This document shows positions 1-4,631 of a DNA stretch of 5,781 nt, one piece after another. The DNA is taken from contig JAHFJQ010000066.1 of the NCBI GenBank assembly GCA_023245755.1, positions 1 to 5,781 on the forward strand, in the 5' to 3' direction. Position numbers and translations under genes: made by a program. The notes under the pieces are model-generated. The model ran no database searches, was not told the DNA's origin, and saw only the letters and a program-made list of their open reading frames with translations. Each line of letters begins with the position of its first letter. Positions within the stretch are counted from its first letter, which is position 1. Source of the stretch: an archaeon. GTDB lineage: Archaea; Nanobdellota; Nanobdellia; SCGC-AAA011-G17; GW2011-AR17.

Positions 1-149
1 TCTTGAATTCGTCGTTTAGTTTCCTCAGAAAGTTCAAGATCATCTTCTATTAAATCCCAAATAACTTCTTCATAGCTTTCTTTATCATACATTTTTCTAT
101 TTTTGAGTTTATCTAAAAGCTCTTCACTAACCTGTATTGTTGTTACCAT
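1..149 (-). CDS. Ribbon-helix-helix (CopG/antitoxin-like) DNA-binding protein, C-terminus cut by window edge
   Basis: This gene begins at an ATG at 149 and runs off the left edge, leaving 49 visible residues beginning MVTTIQVSEELLDKLKNRK. Residues 3-8 (TTIQVS) form a short beta strand. They are followed by two predicted helices, roughly 9-18 and 23-38, the second acidic and rich in E/D. That strand-helix-helix order is the ribbon-helix-helix fold of CopG and VapB/RelB-type antitoxins, which dimerise and bind DNA through the paired strands. Short archaeal proteins starting with a TTIQVS-like strand are common in this family. The gene diverges from the surface-protein gene, and a TATA box sits 31 bases before its ATG, so a leaderless transcript is likely. 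Whether a toxin follows cannot be seen. It could be an antitoxin or a stand-alone autoregulated repressor. Confidence 0.72.
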   Translation of the reverse strand, partial: MVTTIQVSEELLDKLKNRKMYDKESYEEVIWDLIEDDLELSEETKRRIQ

Positions 150-158
150 AGTAACTAT
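148..158. repeat. Small inverted repeat ATAGT-A-ACTAT over the start of the regulator gene
   Basis: The sequence ATAGTAACTAT is a perfect palindrome around a central A, and it covers the start codon and presumed transcription start of the ribbon-helix-helix gene. Another ATAGT lies at 169-173 and another ACTAT at 215-219. A 10-base palindrome TTTTCGAAAA lies at 182-191 between the two TATA boxes. Ribbon-helix-helix repressors bind short repeated half-sites, so these could be operator sites. That is inference, because the region is AT-rich and short repeats arise easily. Confidence 0.3.
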
Positions 159-171
159 ATAAGTAGCTATA

Positions 172-180
172 GTATATAAA
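172..180 (-). promoter_or_regulatory. TATA box of the ribbon-helix-helix gene
   Basis: The minus strand reads TTTATATAC from 180 to 172. Its first T lies 31 bases upstream of the A of the ATG at 149, which places initiation at or next to the start codon. No Shine-Dalgarno is present, so the mRNA is predicted to be leaderless. Confidence 0.7.
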
Positions 181-199
181 GTTTTCGAAAAGAAATAAA

Positions 200-208
200 T
201 TTATATAC
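200..208 (+). promoter_or_regulatory. TATA box of the surface-protein gene
   Basis: TTTATATAC at 200-208 starts exactly 31 bases upstream of the ATG at 231, preceded by an A-rich stretch that could serve as a BRE. It is the same nine bases, at the same spacing, as the TATA box of the divergent gene. It predicts a leaderless transcript. Confidence 0.72.
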
Positions 209-230
209 CTCATAACTATAAAGAATCATA

Positions 231-617
231 ATGAAGATCATCTACCTAGCTATTCTCATTATCCTTCTAGCAGGAGTAGTTACTGCAGAGTGCACTGATA
301 CAGATGGTGGGAAAAACAAGTATGAATCAGGTTCTGTTACTGATGTGCAAGGATCCTACTCTGATAGCTGTAGTGACCAAGACATCAAAGAATATTTTTG
401 TAGTGTAGAAGGTGTTGCCTCATACACAGTTTTACCTTGTGTAAATGGTTGCGAAGAAAATCAATGCTTGCTTGGAAATGACACACCAGTAGCTGCAGCA
501 CCAGAAGAAGAAAGTTCCTCAAACGTAAAACTATACTTCTATGGAGTTATCATCCTCATCATGCTAGGAATATATCTTTATCTTACAAAGTTTAGATCAA
601 AAAAGAAACGCTATTAA
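231..617 (+). CDS. Small Cys-rich surface protein with signal peptide and C-terminal membrane anchor
   Basis: The 128-residue protein has a clear signal peptide (residues 1-19, ending VTA before E20), fitting cleavage by a type I signal peptidase such as the one at 4629-5189. The exported part holds six cysteines (21, 47, 57, 70, 74, 79), enough for three disulfides, in the order C-T-D-T-D-G-G, then S-C, F-C, P-C, G-C and Q-C. A short Pro/Ala/Glu/Ser-rich linker (84-97) leads to one transmembrane helix (about 101-119) and a basic tail (KFRSKKKRY). This predicts an outward-facing domain anchored with its C-terminus in the cytoplasm. I associate similar Cys-rich modules with longer DPANN surface proteins, but I cannot name a family or ligand. 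Start: the ATG follows the TATA box at leaderless spacing. Confidence 0.78.
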   Translation: MKIIYLAILIILLAGVVTAECTDTDGGKNKYESGSVTDVQGSYSDSCSDQDIKEYFCSVEGVASYTVLPCVNGCEENQCLLGNDTPVAAAPEEESSSNVKLYFYGVIILIMLGIYLYLTKFRSKKKRY

Positions 618-619
618 AG
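612..619 (+). promoter_or_regulatory. Probable TATA box embedded in the upstream gene's stop codon
   Basis: TATTAAAG at 612-619 starts 29 bases upstream of the ATG at 641 and contains the last Tyr codon and TAA stop of the surface-protein gene. No Shine-Dalgarno precedes 641, so a separate leaderless promoter is a reasonable reading. Read-through from the upstream gene is also possible. Confidence 0.45.
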
Positions 620-640
620 AGAGCATCTTTCCTAAAATCA

Positions 641-1327
641 ATGGAGATTTCTTCAATTCTCACAAACAAAAGTTTTCAAGAATGGATAAACCCTCGGTAC
701 AGAACAAAAAGCAAAGTAGAGGAACTAAAAAAGAAATTCCAAGGAAATAGTCCCTTTCCCCATGTTGAATTAGAAAATTTTTTCAATGAACAAAAGCTAG
801 CGCTTGTACTCAAGGCTCTTATGAAAGAACAATTCTTAGAAAAAGAATCAGATTTATTCAAGTTCATGCAAACCGGAGACTTAAATGCTTCAGATATTCC
901 TGAAATACAAGAGTTCAAAGATTTCCTTGCAAGTAAAGAATGTGTAGGCTTTGTAGAAGCAATAACAGAACTAAAACTCAAAACAAATAGTATTGACATC
1001 TTTGGATCGCTCTACCAAAATACAGACTTCCTTCTTCCCCATGATGACCAGCTGGAAGGCAGAAAGATTGCTTTTATGATCTATCTTTCAAACTTAGAAG
1101 CAAAAGACGGAGGAAAACTTATGTTCTATAAAACAAAAGGATCGATTCCTAGAGAAGAAGAAAAAGCAATTATACCTATATGGAATACCTTTGTATTCTT
1201 TAAAGTCTCAGAAAAATCTTTTCATGAAGTAGAAGAAGTCATTGCAAATAAACAAAGAATCGCAATAGGGGGTTGGTTCCATGGAGCATATGCTAAATCA
1301 TTTGTACCTCAAGAAAGAAAGTATTGA
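641..1327 (+). CDS. 2-oxoglutarate/Fe(II)-dependent oxygenase, OGFOD1/Tpa1 prolyl-hydroxylase-like
   Basis: This 228-residue protein carries a complete double-stranded beta-helix core. The iron ligands are H134 and D136 (in LLPHDDQ) and H195 (in SFHEVEEV). R206 (in QRIAIGGWFHG) would bind the 2-oxoglutarate carboxylate. Between them are G157-G158 (DGGKLMFY) and the strand around W181 (PIWNTFVFF). The first 120 residues are a mainly helical lead-in containing FPHVELENFF (39-48), as in prolyl-hydroxylase-type members. The HxD...H...R set with a closing GWFHG resembles the catalytic domain of yeast Tpa1 and human OGFOD1, which hydroxylate a proline of ribosomal protein uS12. A similar substrate here is inference. 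The 3' end overlaps the next gene, a degenerate paralog. It is probably a soluble cytoplasmic enzyme, since no signal peptide is seen. Confidence 0.87.
   Translation: MEISSILTNKSFQEWINPRYRTKSKVEELKKKFQGNSPFPHVELENFFNEQKLALVLKALMKEQFLEKESDLFKFMQTGDLNASDIPEIQEFKDFLASKECVGFVEAITELKLKTNSIDIFGSLYQNTDFLLPHDDQLEGRKIAFMIYLSNLEAKDGGKLMFYKTKGSIPREEEKAIIPIWNTFVFFKVSEKSFHEVEEVIANKQRIAIGGWFHGAYAKSFVPQERKY
1268..1273 (+). promoter_or_regulatory. Possible Shine-Dalgarno GGGGGT for the overlapping second oxygenase-like gene
   Basis: GGGGGT at 1268-1273 can pair with the CCUCC end of 16S rRNA if one G-U pair is allowed, and it leaves a 7-base spacer before the ATG at 1281. The TFS gene has the same spacer. 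It lies in the coding end of the active oxygenase gene (codons for IGGW), which suggests translational coupling. Confidence 0.4.
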
Positions 1328-1862
1328 AACGCTCCAACAAAATTGGAGAAAAGAACCAAAATTTGCCCATCTTATGCTCACAAAGATATTTTCTAAAGAA
1401 GCATACAAAGAAAAGGAAAAAGAAATAAAAAAACTCTTTTACAAAAGACAGTCGAGACCAGATGCATTTTCTTATGCAATAGCAAAAGCAGCAAGCATGC
1501 ATATATTTGATCAAAAAGAACTGCATAACTTTCTATCAATAATCTTAGAAAGACCAGTACAAGGTATTCTAGGAGATGCATTCTATTACTCCTGGAAAGA
1601 TTATACCGTTTTGAACCGGAAGACGCAAGAAAAAACAGGCATAGATATTATTTTCGATTTCACGCAAGAATGGCAAGAAGAATGGGGAGGGTCAATAGTG
1701 TACAAAAATGAAAAAGGAGCCTACCTAAAGCTGCTTCCTACACCAAACACACTCATCATCGTAGAGCGAAAGAACACGCAAAAATATATACAATACATAA
1801 ACAACCTGTCAAAAGGAAAGAAAAGATATCTTCTCATAGGCACAGTAAAAACAAAAGCTTAA
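1281..1862 (+). CDS. Catalytically dead paralog of the adjacent 2OG/Fe(II) oxygenase
   Basis: This 193-residue protein aligns with its upstream neighbour over nearly its whole length. Residues 5-37 align without gaps to residues 16-48 of the neighbour, sharing N, Y, K, E, L, F, H, L and F. The core then aligns from YTVLNRKT (108-115) to FLLPHDDQ (130-137), and G136-G137 to G157-G158. P155-N156 in PTPNTLII matches the neighbour's strand around W181, and R182 aligns to R206. The iron ligands are gone: the positions of H134, D136 and H195 hold N112, K114 and Y169. It should therefore not bind iron in the usual way. Eukaryotic Tpa1/OGFOD1 also pairs a catalytic and a non-catalytic copy of this fold, so a partner or scaffold role is plausible. 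The 47-base overlap suggests coupled translation. An alternative start is M4 at 1290. Confidence 0.7.
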   Translation: MEHMLNHLYLKKESIETLQQNWRKEPKFAHLMLTKIFSKEAYKEKEKEIKKLFYKRQSRPDAFSYAIAKAASMHIFDQKELHNFLSIILERPVQGILGDAFYYSWKDYTVLNRKTQEKTGIDIIFDFTQEWQEEWGGSIVYKNEKGAYLKLLPTPNTLIIVERKNTQKYIQYINNLSKGKKRYLLIGTVKTKA

Positions 1863-1866
1863 AAGA
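1857..1866 (+). promoter_or_regulatory. Weak TATA-like element before the antiporter gene
   Basis: GCTTAAAAGA at 1857-1866 lies about 31 bases before the ATG at 1891 and overlaps the TAA stop of the preceding gene. It resembles the CTTAAAAA element of rpoL. No Shine-Dalgarno is seen before 1891. The match is weak, and the antiporter may instead be transcribed from upstream. Confidence 0.3.
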
Positions 1867-1890
1867 AACACAATCATCTAGATAGCAAAG

Positions 1891-3129
1891 ATGGTGTCCC
1901 AATTACTCATAATTGTTACTGCACTTATTCTTGCATTTATTTGTTCACGCCTTGCAAAAAAAATAGGCCTTCCTAGAACTGTTGGAGAAATTACCGCAGG
2001 ATTAATTCTCAGTATTGGAATCATCCACTCAGCAATTGCAACACCAGAAAGCCTAAGCATTCTCGAATTTCTTGCCAATTTAGGCGTCATTCTGCTCTTT
2101 TACTACATTGGTTTAGAAACAAACTTTAAAACATTTACAAAACAAGTAAAAAGTTCTATTCTTATTTCTATATGTAATACAACAATTCCCTTCCTTATAG
2201 GTTTTGTTCTCATGTATTTTCTTTTTGGCTTCAGCCCATTAATAAGCATCCTTATTGGAATCTGTCTTTCCGTAAGTGCACAAGCAGTATCTATTGATAT
2301 CTTAGAAGAACTGGGCTTACTCAAATCAAAAATTGGAGCAAAGATTATAGGAATAGGCACGGTAGATGATATCGTAGAACTTATCCTTGTAAGTACCATT
2401 CTCTCCTTAGTCCACCTCTCCATTGAACAAATAAGCATTTTACAGCTCTTTCTAAACATCCTTATTTTCATTGCAGCAATCATCGGGCTAAGAATGTTTA
2501 TTTTTCCTTCTATTCTTCATATGTTTAAAGAGAAAGAAAATTTTAGTAGTACACAGCGTTTGATGATTTCTCTTATACTTGTCTTTCTTATTGTAGTGAT
2601 CTCCGAAACACTAAATCTTGGAACCCTCATTGGTGCCATTGTTGCAGGAGTTATTGTTCGTCAGACTATTTTTATAGACAAAAAAATTCCTTTCTGGGAA
2701 GAACATGATATTTCAAGATCCATTCACATTATTGCTTTTGGATTTCTTATCCCCCTCTTTTTTGTCTGGGTAGGAATGAATACCAATTTTGCAATATTGC
2801 TCAACGTCAAAGATATACTCCTTGTACTCATCTTAACAACAATTGCAACTGTTGGCACAGTAGGAGGAACAATACTTGCCGTAATGCTCAATAAAGGCAC
2901 CTGGAGAGAAGGATCAATCCTTGGCTGGGGCCTAAACGCAAAAGGAGACACAGAATTAGTGATTGCGACACTGGCCTTACAAACAGGAATTATTCAACAA
3001 GAGCTCTTTAGTGTAATCGTTCTCATGTCTTTTATAACAACAATTATCTCCCCCATAATATTTAGAAAACTTCTTCAAAAAAAAGAAAAACTAATCACTG
3101 CTCACACGAGGAGCAAGAATAAAGCTTAA
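1891..3129 (+). CDS. Cation/proton antiporter, CPA2 (Kef/NapA-like) Na_H_exchanger family
   Basis: The 412-residue protein is almost wholly hydrophobic, with about a dozen transmembrane helices. Family signatures appear in order: GLPRTVGEITAGLIL (26-40), the LFYYIGLETNF block (69-79), the ion-binding pair D159-D160 in GTVDDIVELI, LFFVWVGMNTNF (289-300) and GWGLNAKGDTELVIA (345-359). In this family the paired aspartates bind the exchanged cation and protons in the membrane centre, and a DD pair is typical of electrogenic CPA2 members. The protein ends just after the last helix with a basic tail and has no RCK/TrkA-N domain, unlike KefB/KefC. It therefore looks like a bare antiporter, probably Na+/H+ or K+/H+, and the ion cannot be fixed from sequence. 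Its 3' end overlaps the convergent PCNA gene by 39 bases. Confidence 0.9.
   Translation: MVSQLLIIVTALILAFICSRLAKKIGLPRTVGEITAGLILSIGIIHSAIATPESLSILEFLANLGVILLFYYIGLETNFKTFTKQVKSSILISICNTTIPFLIGFVLMYFLFGFSPLISILIGICLSVSAQAVSIDILEELGLLKSKIGAKIIGIGTVDDIVELILVSTILSLVHLSIEQISILQLFLNILIFIAAIIGLRMFIFPSILHMFKEKENFSSTQRLMISLILVFLIVVISETLNLGTLIGAIVAGVIVRQTIFIDKKIPFWEEHDISRSIHIIAFGFLIPLFFVWVGMNTNFAILLNVKDILLVLILTTIATVGTVGGTILAVMLNKGTWREGSILGWGLNAKGDTELVIATLALQTGIIQQELFSVIVLMSFITTIISPIIFRKLLQKKEKLITAHTRSKNKA
3077..3090 (-). terminator. T-rich tract ending PCNA transcription, inside the antiporter coding end
   Basis: The minus strand reads TTTTTCTTTTTTTT immediately after the PCNA stop codon. Archaeal RNA polymerase terminates at such T-runs without needing a hairpin. 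On the plus strand these bases are Gln, Lys and Glu codons of the antiporter tail. Confidence 0.5.
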
Positions 3130-3837
3130 TCGCAATTTATCCATAAGTTTGTATTCAGCTCGTAAAGGATAATCCGGACCAAATTCTAAACTCACGTCAT
3201 CAGAAAGCTTACTCGCCTTAGAAATCTTACGAAGGTATTCAATAGAATATTTTGAGCTCAAGGCATCACCTTCTAAAGTAATAATCGTGCTCTCACTAGC
3301 AGGAAGCTCTACCATCGCATCTTTCAAATTAGACTCTGCCTTAAGAACAAACTTATCTGTAACACTATGTAAGGAAAGAGACTCAGAAATAATACTCATA
3401 TCTTCAATAGCATCATCAAACTTTGCAGAAGAAAGAACAACCTTGGTTGCAAACTGTAAGCTAGGAATTTTCTGTTCTATTTCTTCAATAGTAATAAGAG
3501 GAATATTAAAGGTTCTTTTTCCATCTCCTTTCAAAAGAAGTTTTAACCTATTTTTATCATCATCAAGAGCAAGAGTAACGGTATCGGAAGGCTTCGCTCT
3601 TTTTAATACCTGTTTTAAATGATCTAAATTAATTGCAAGCTCTTGGGGTTTAGGAACAGAGTATTCCATAAAGGCAGAAGAAAGCAATTTAAAATCAACC
3701 ATTGCAACATTTGCAGGGTCAATAGCAATAATTTCTATTTTATCCTTATCCACACGAATAGTTACTTCTGTAACAAGTTCAGAGATAATATTCATACTCT
3801 CTTTGAGAAGTCGCGGTTCAGCTAAAGTCAATTCCAT
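3091..3837 (-). CDS. pcn: DNA polymerase sliding clamp (PCNA)
   Basis: PCNA forms a trimeric ring around DNA and tethers replicative polymerase, ligase, FEN1 and other factors through their PIP motifs. From the ATG at 3837 the protein has 248 residues, the usual length for an archaeal clamp. Visible landmarks are AIDPANVAMVDFKL (38-51), the DHLKQVLKRAK helix lining the DNA hole (72-82) and the interdomain connector (about 111-128). Also visible are YSIEYLRKI (197-205), PDYPLRAEYKL (221-231) and the C-terminal LAPR (241-244) that forms part of the partner-binding surface. The frame extends two codons upstream to a TTG at 3843, but the ATG is preferred because a TATA box lies 30 bases before it. 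The 3' end overlaps the antiporter gene on the opposite strand. It is the last gene of the rpoL-to-PCNA block and appears to have its own promoter. Confidence 0.96.
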   Translation of the reverse strand: MELTLAEPRLLKESMNIISELVTEVTIRVDKDKIEIIAIDPANVAMVDFKLLSSAFMEYSVPKPQELAINLDHLKQVLKRAKPSDTVTLALDDDKNRLKLLLKGDGKRTFNIPLITIEEIEQKIPSLQFATKVVLSSAKFDDAIEDMSIISESLSLHSVTDKFVLKAESNLKDAMVELPASESTIITLEGDALSSKYSIEYLRKISKASKLSDDVSLEFGPDYPLRAEYKLMDKLRLSFILAPRVSSD

Positions 3838-3841
3838 AGGC

Positions 3842-3848
3842 AAAAAAA
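3842..3848 (-). terminator. T7 tract, possible terminator of the signal peptidase-TFS-membrane protein operon
   Basis: The minus strand carries seven consecutive T between the PCNA TATA box and the PCNA ATG. It lies about 45 bases past the stop codon of the upstream membrane-protein gene. It could end the upstream transcript while the PCNA transcript starts beyond it. A T-run alone is modest evidence. Confidence 0.35.
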
Positions 3849-3859
3849 TAGGCAGACCA

Positions 3860-3867
3860 TTTTTATA
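3860..3867 (-). promoter_or_regulatory. TATA box of PCNA
   Basis: The minus strand reads TATAAAAA from 3867 to 3860, preceded by AACAAAG as a possible BRE. The first T is 30 bases before the ATG at 3837. This predicts a leaderless PCNA mRNA and supports that start over the TTG at 3843. Confidence 0.65.
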
Positions 3868-3891
3868 CTTTGTTATCCTTGAGAATAGCCA

Positions 3892-4290
3892 TTAAGAAAT
3901 AATCAAAAATATTCTATCCAAGATCATATATATCGCAGCGACAAGAATAAGACTGATCAGAACAAAGGCACTCACATGAAGATCTATATAATACGGTAAA
4001 AACTTCAACACTCCCAGACTAACAAGCAGAGGGAACACGCCTACAAGGAACAAGCAAAGACCAACAACCATATGTACAAGTCGTTGTCCTGAGTCCTTGT
4101 GACGTAAAGCTTCCCTAAGAAAAAAGATTCCTATAAGAACAAGAACAAATTCAAGGAAACTTCCAGAGAAGAGCTCTAGAGGAATACCATACTCTATATC
4201 AAATTGTGCAAGAAGAGCAAAAACACCAAAAAGAAGGAATAAAAATCCAATAAACGTTTGAAAAGCAAAAAAAGACTTTTGTTTAAGCAC
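3892..4290 (-). CDS. Four-helix integral membrane protein of unknown function
   Basis: I do not recognise this 132-residue protein. It has four predicted transmembrane helices, at about residues 12-30, 44-59, 71-94 and 105-124. The loop between helices 2 and 3 is charged and basic (LREALRHKDSGQR, 58-70), so by the positive-inside rule that loop and both ends are probably cytoplasmic. No signal peptide, cysteine pair or catalytic motif is visible. Translation starts at a GTG at 4290, supported by GGAGG at 4300-4296 with a 5-base spacer. Only 12 bases separate it from the TFS stop codon, so it is co-transcribed with TFS and signal peptidase. Its position points to a membrane or secretion role rather than transcription, but that is only guilt by association. 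Confidence 0.72.
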   Translation of the reverse strand: MLKQKSFFAFQTFIGFLFLLFGVFALLAQFDIEYGIPLELFSGSFLEFVLVLIGIFFLREALRHKDSGQRLVHMVVGLCLFLVGVFPLLVSLGVLKFLPYYIDLHVSAFVLISLILVAAIYMILDRIFLIIS

Positions 4291-4295
4291 CTCTT

Positions 4296-4301
4296 CCTCC
4301 T
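4296..4301 (-). promoter_or_regulatory. Shine-Dalgarno AGGAGG deciding the GTG start of the four-helix protein
   Basis: The minus strand reads AGGAGG from 4301 to 4296, directly after the TFS stop codon and 5 bases before the GTG at 4290. It is a strong match to the 16S 3' end and makes the non-ATG start credible. Confidence 0.7.
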
Positions 4302-4302
4302 C

Positions 4303-4617
4303 TTAGTATTTTCTCCAACGGTACGAGCATTTGACACACTCAAAAAATTGAGTTTCAGGTTCATCACTTGCTCTTGTTTGTTGTGACCAATAATAGGCTT
4401 CCTTATGTTCACATTTAGGGCACTCTAACTGAGTTTTTGGCATCCCTTTCTTAGATTTATCATCAACAATTTCAAGTTTTTTCACCGTTCGAACACTTTC
4501 TCGCATGAGAATATCTTCTTTTTCTACATGAGAATATCCACAAGCACAACCAAGGAGAGTCTTTTTTCCTTCTTCCTTGGGTGACATAATACTTCCACAA
4601 TCCGGACAAAATAGCAT
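4303..4617 (-). CDS. tfs: Transcription factor S (TFS), archaeal TFIIS-like transcript-cleavage factor
   Basis: TFS rescues backtracked RNA polymerase by stimulating cleavage of the nascent RNA in the active site. The 104-residue protein has two zinc ribbons. The N-terminal one uses C4, C7, C24 and C26 (CPDCGSIM and CACGY), as in RPB9. The C-terminal one uses C66, C69, C94 and C97 (CPKC and CVKC) and carries the acidic hairpin D85-E86 within QTRASDEPETQFFEC, the pair that enters the polymerase active site. With the DE pair intact it should be an active cleavage factor, not an inhibitory paralog. Its ATG follows a Shine-Dalgarno that overlaps the signal peptidase stop codon, so it is translated from a shared mRNA with signal peptidase and the four-helix protein. 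Confidence 0.95.
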   Translation of the reverse strand: MLFCPDCGSIMSPKEEGKKTLLGCACGYSHVEKEDILMRESVRTVKKLEIVDDKSKKGMPKTQLECPKCEHKEAYYWSQQTRASDEPETQFFECVKCSYRWRKY

Positions 4618-4624
4618 TTCTTAG

Positions 4625-4631
4625 CCTCCTA
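4625..4631 (-). promoter_or_regulatory. Shine-Dalgarno of TFS overlapping the signal peptidase stop codon
   Basis: The minus strand reads TAGGAGG from 4631 to 4625. The TAG is the stop codon of signal peptidase and the AGGAGG is the ribosome-binding site of TFS, 7 bases before its ATG. Translation of the two genes is probably coupled. Confidence 0.75.

Noticed and set aside
676..999. Open frame on the minus strand opposite the active oxygenase
   Set aside because: It lies wholly inside a gene with clear catalytic motifs, has no promoter or ribosome-binding site, and its Ser/Phe-rich product looks like an antisense reading of Lys/Glu codons.
1281..1327. A frameshift splitting one long oxygenase gene into two
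   Set aside because: The first protein ends after a complete catalytic core with its own stop codon. The second begins with its own copy of the helical N-terminal region. They are two full copies, not halves of one domain. An ancestral tandem fusion later split cannot be excluded.
1878..2951. Minus-strand open frames opposite the antiporter
   Set aside because: They mirror the hydrophobic codons of the antiporter and show no family features or initiation signals.
3287..3825. Plus-strand open frames opposite PCNA
   Set aside because: They are antisense to an unmistakable PCNA gene, show no recognisable domain and lack start signals.
3838..3843. PCNA start at the TTG at 3843
   Set aside because: The ATG two codons later fits both the usual PCNA N-terminus and the 30-base TATA spacing.
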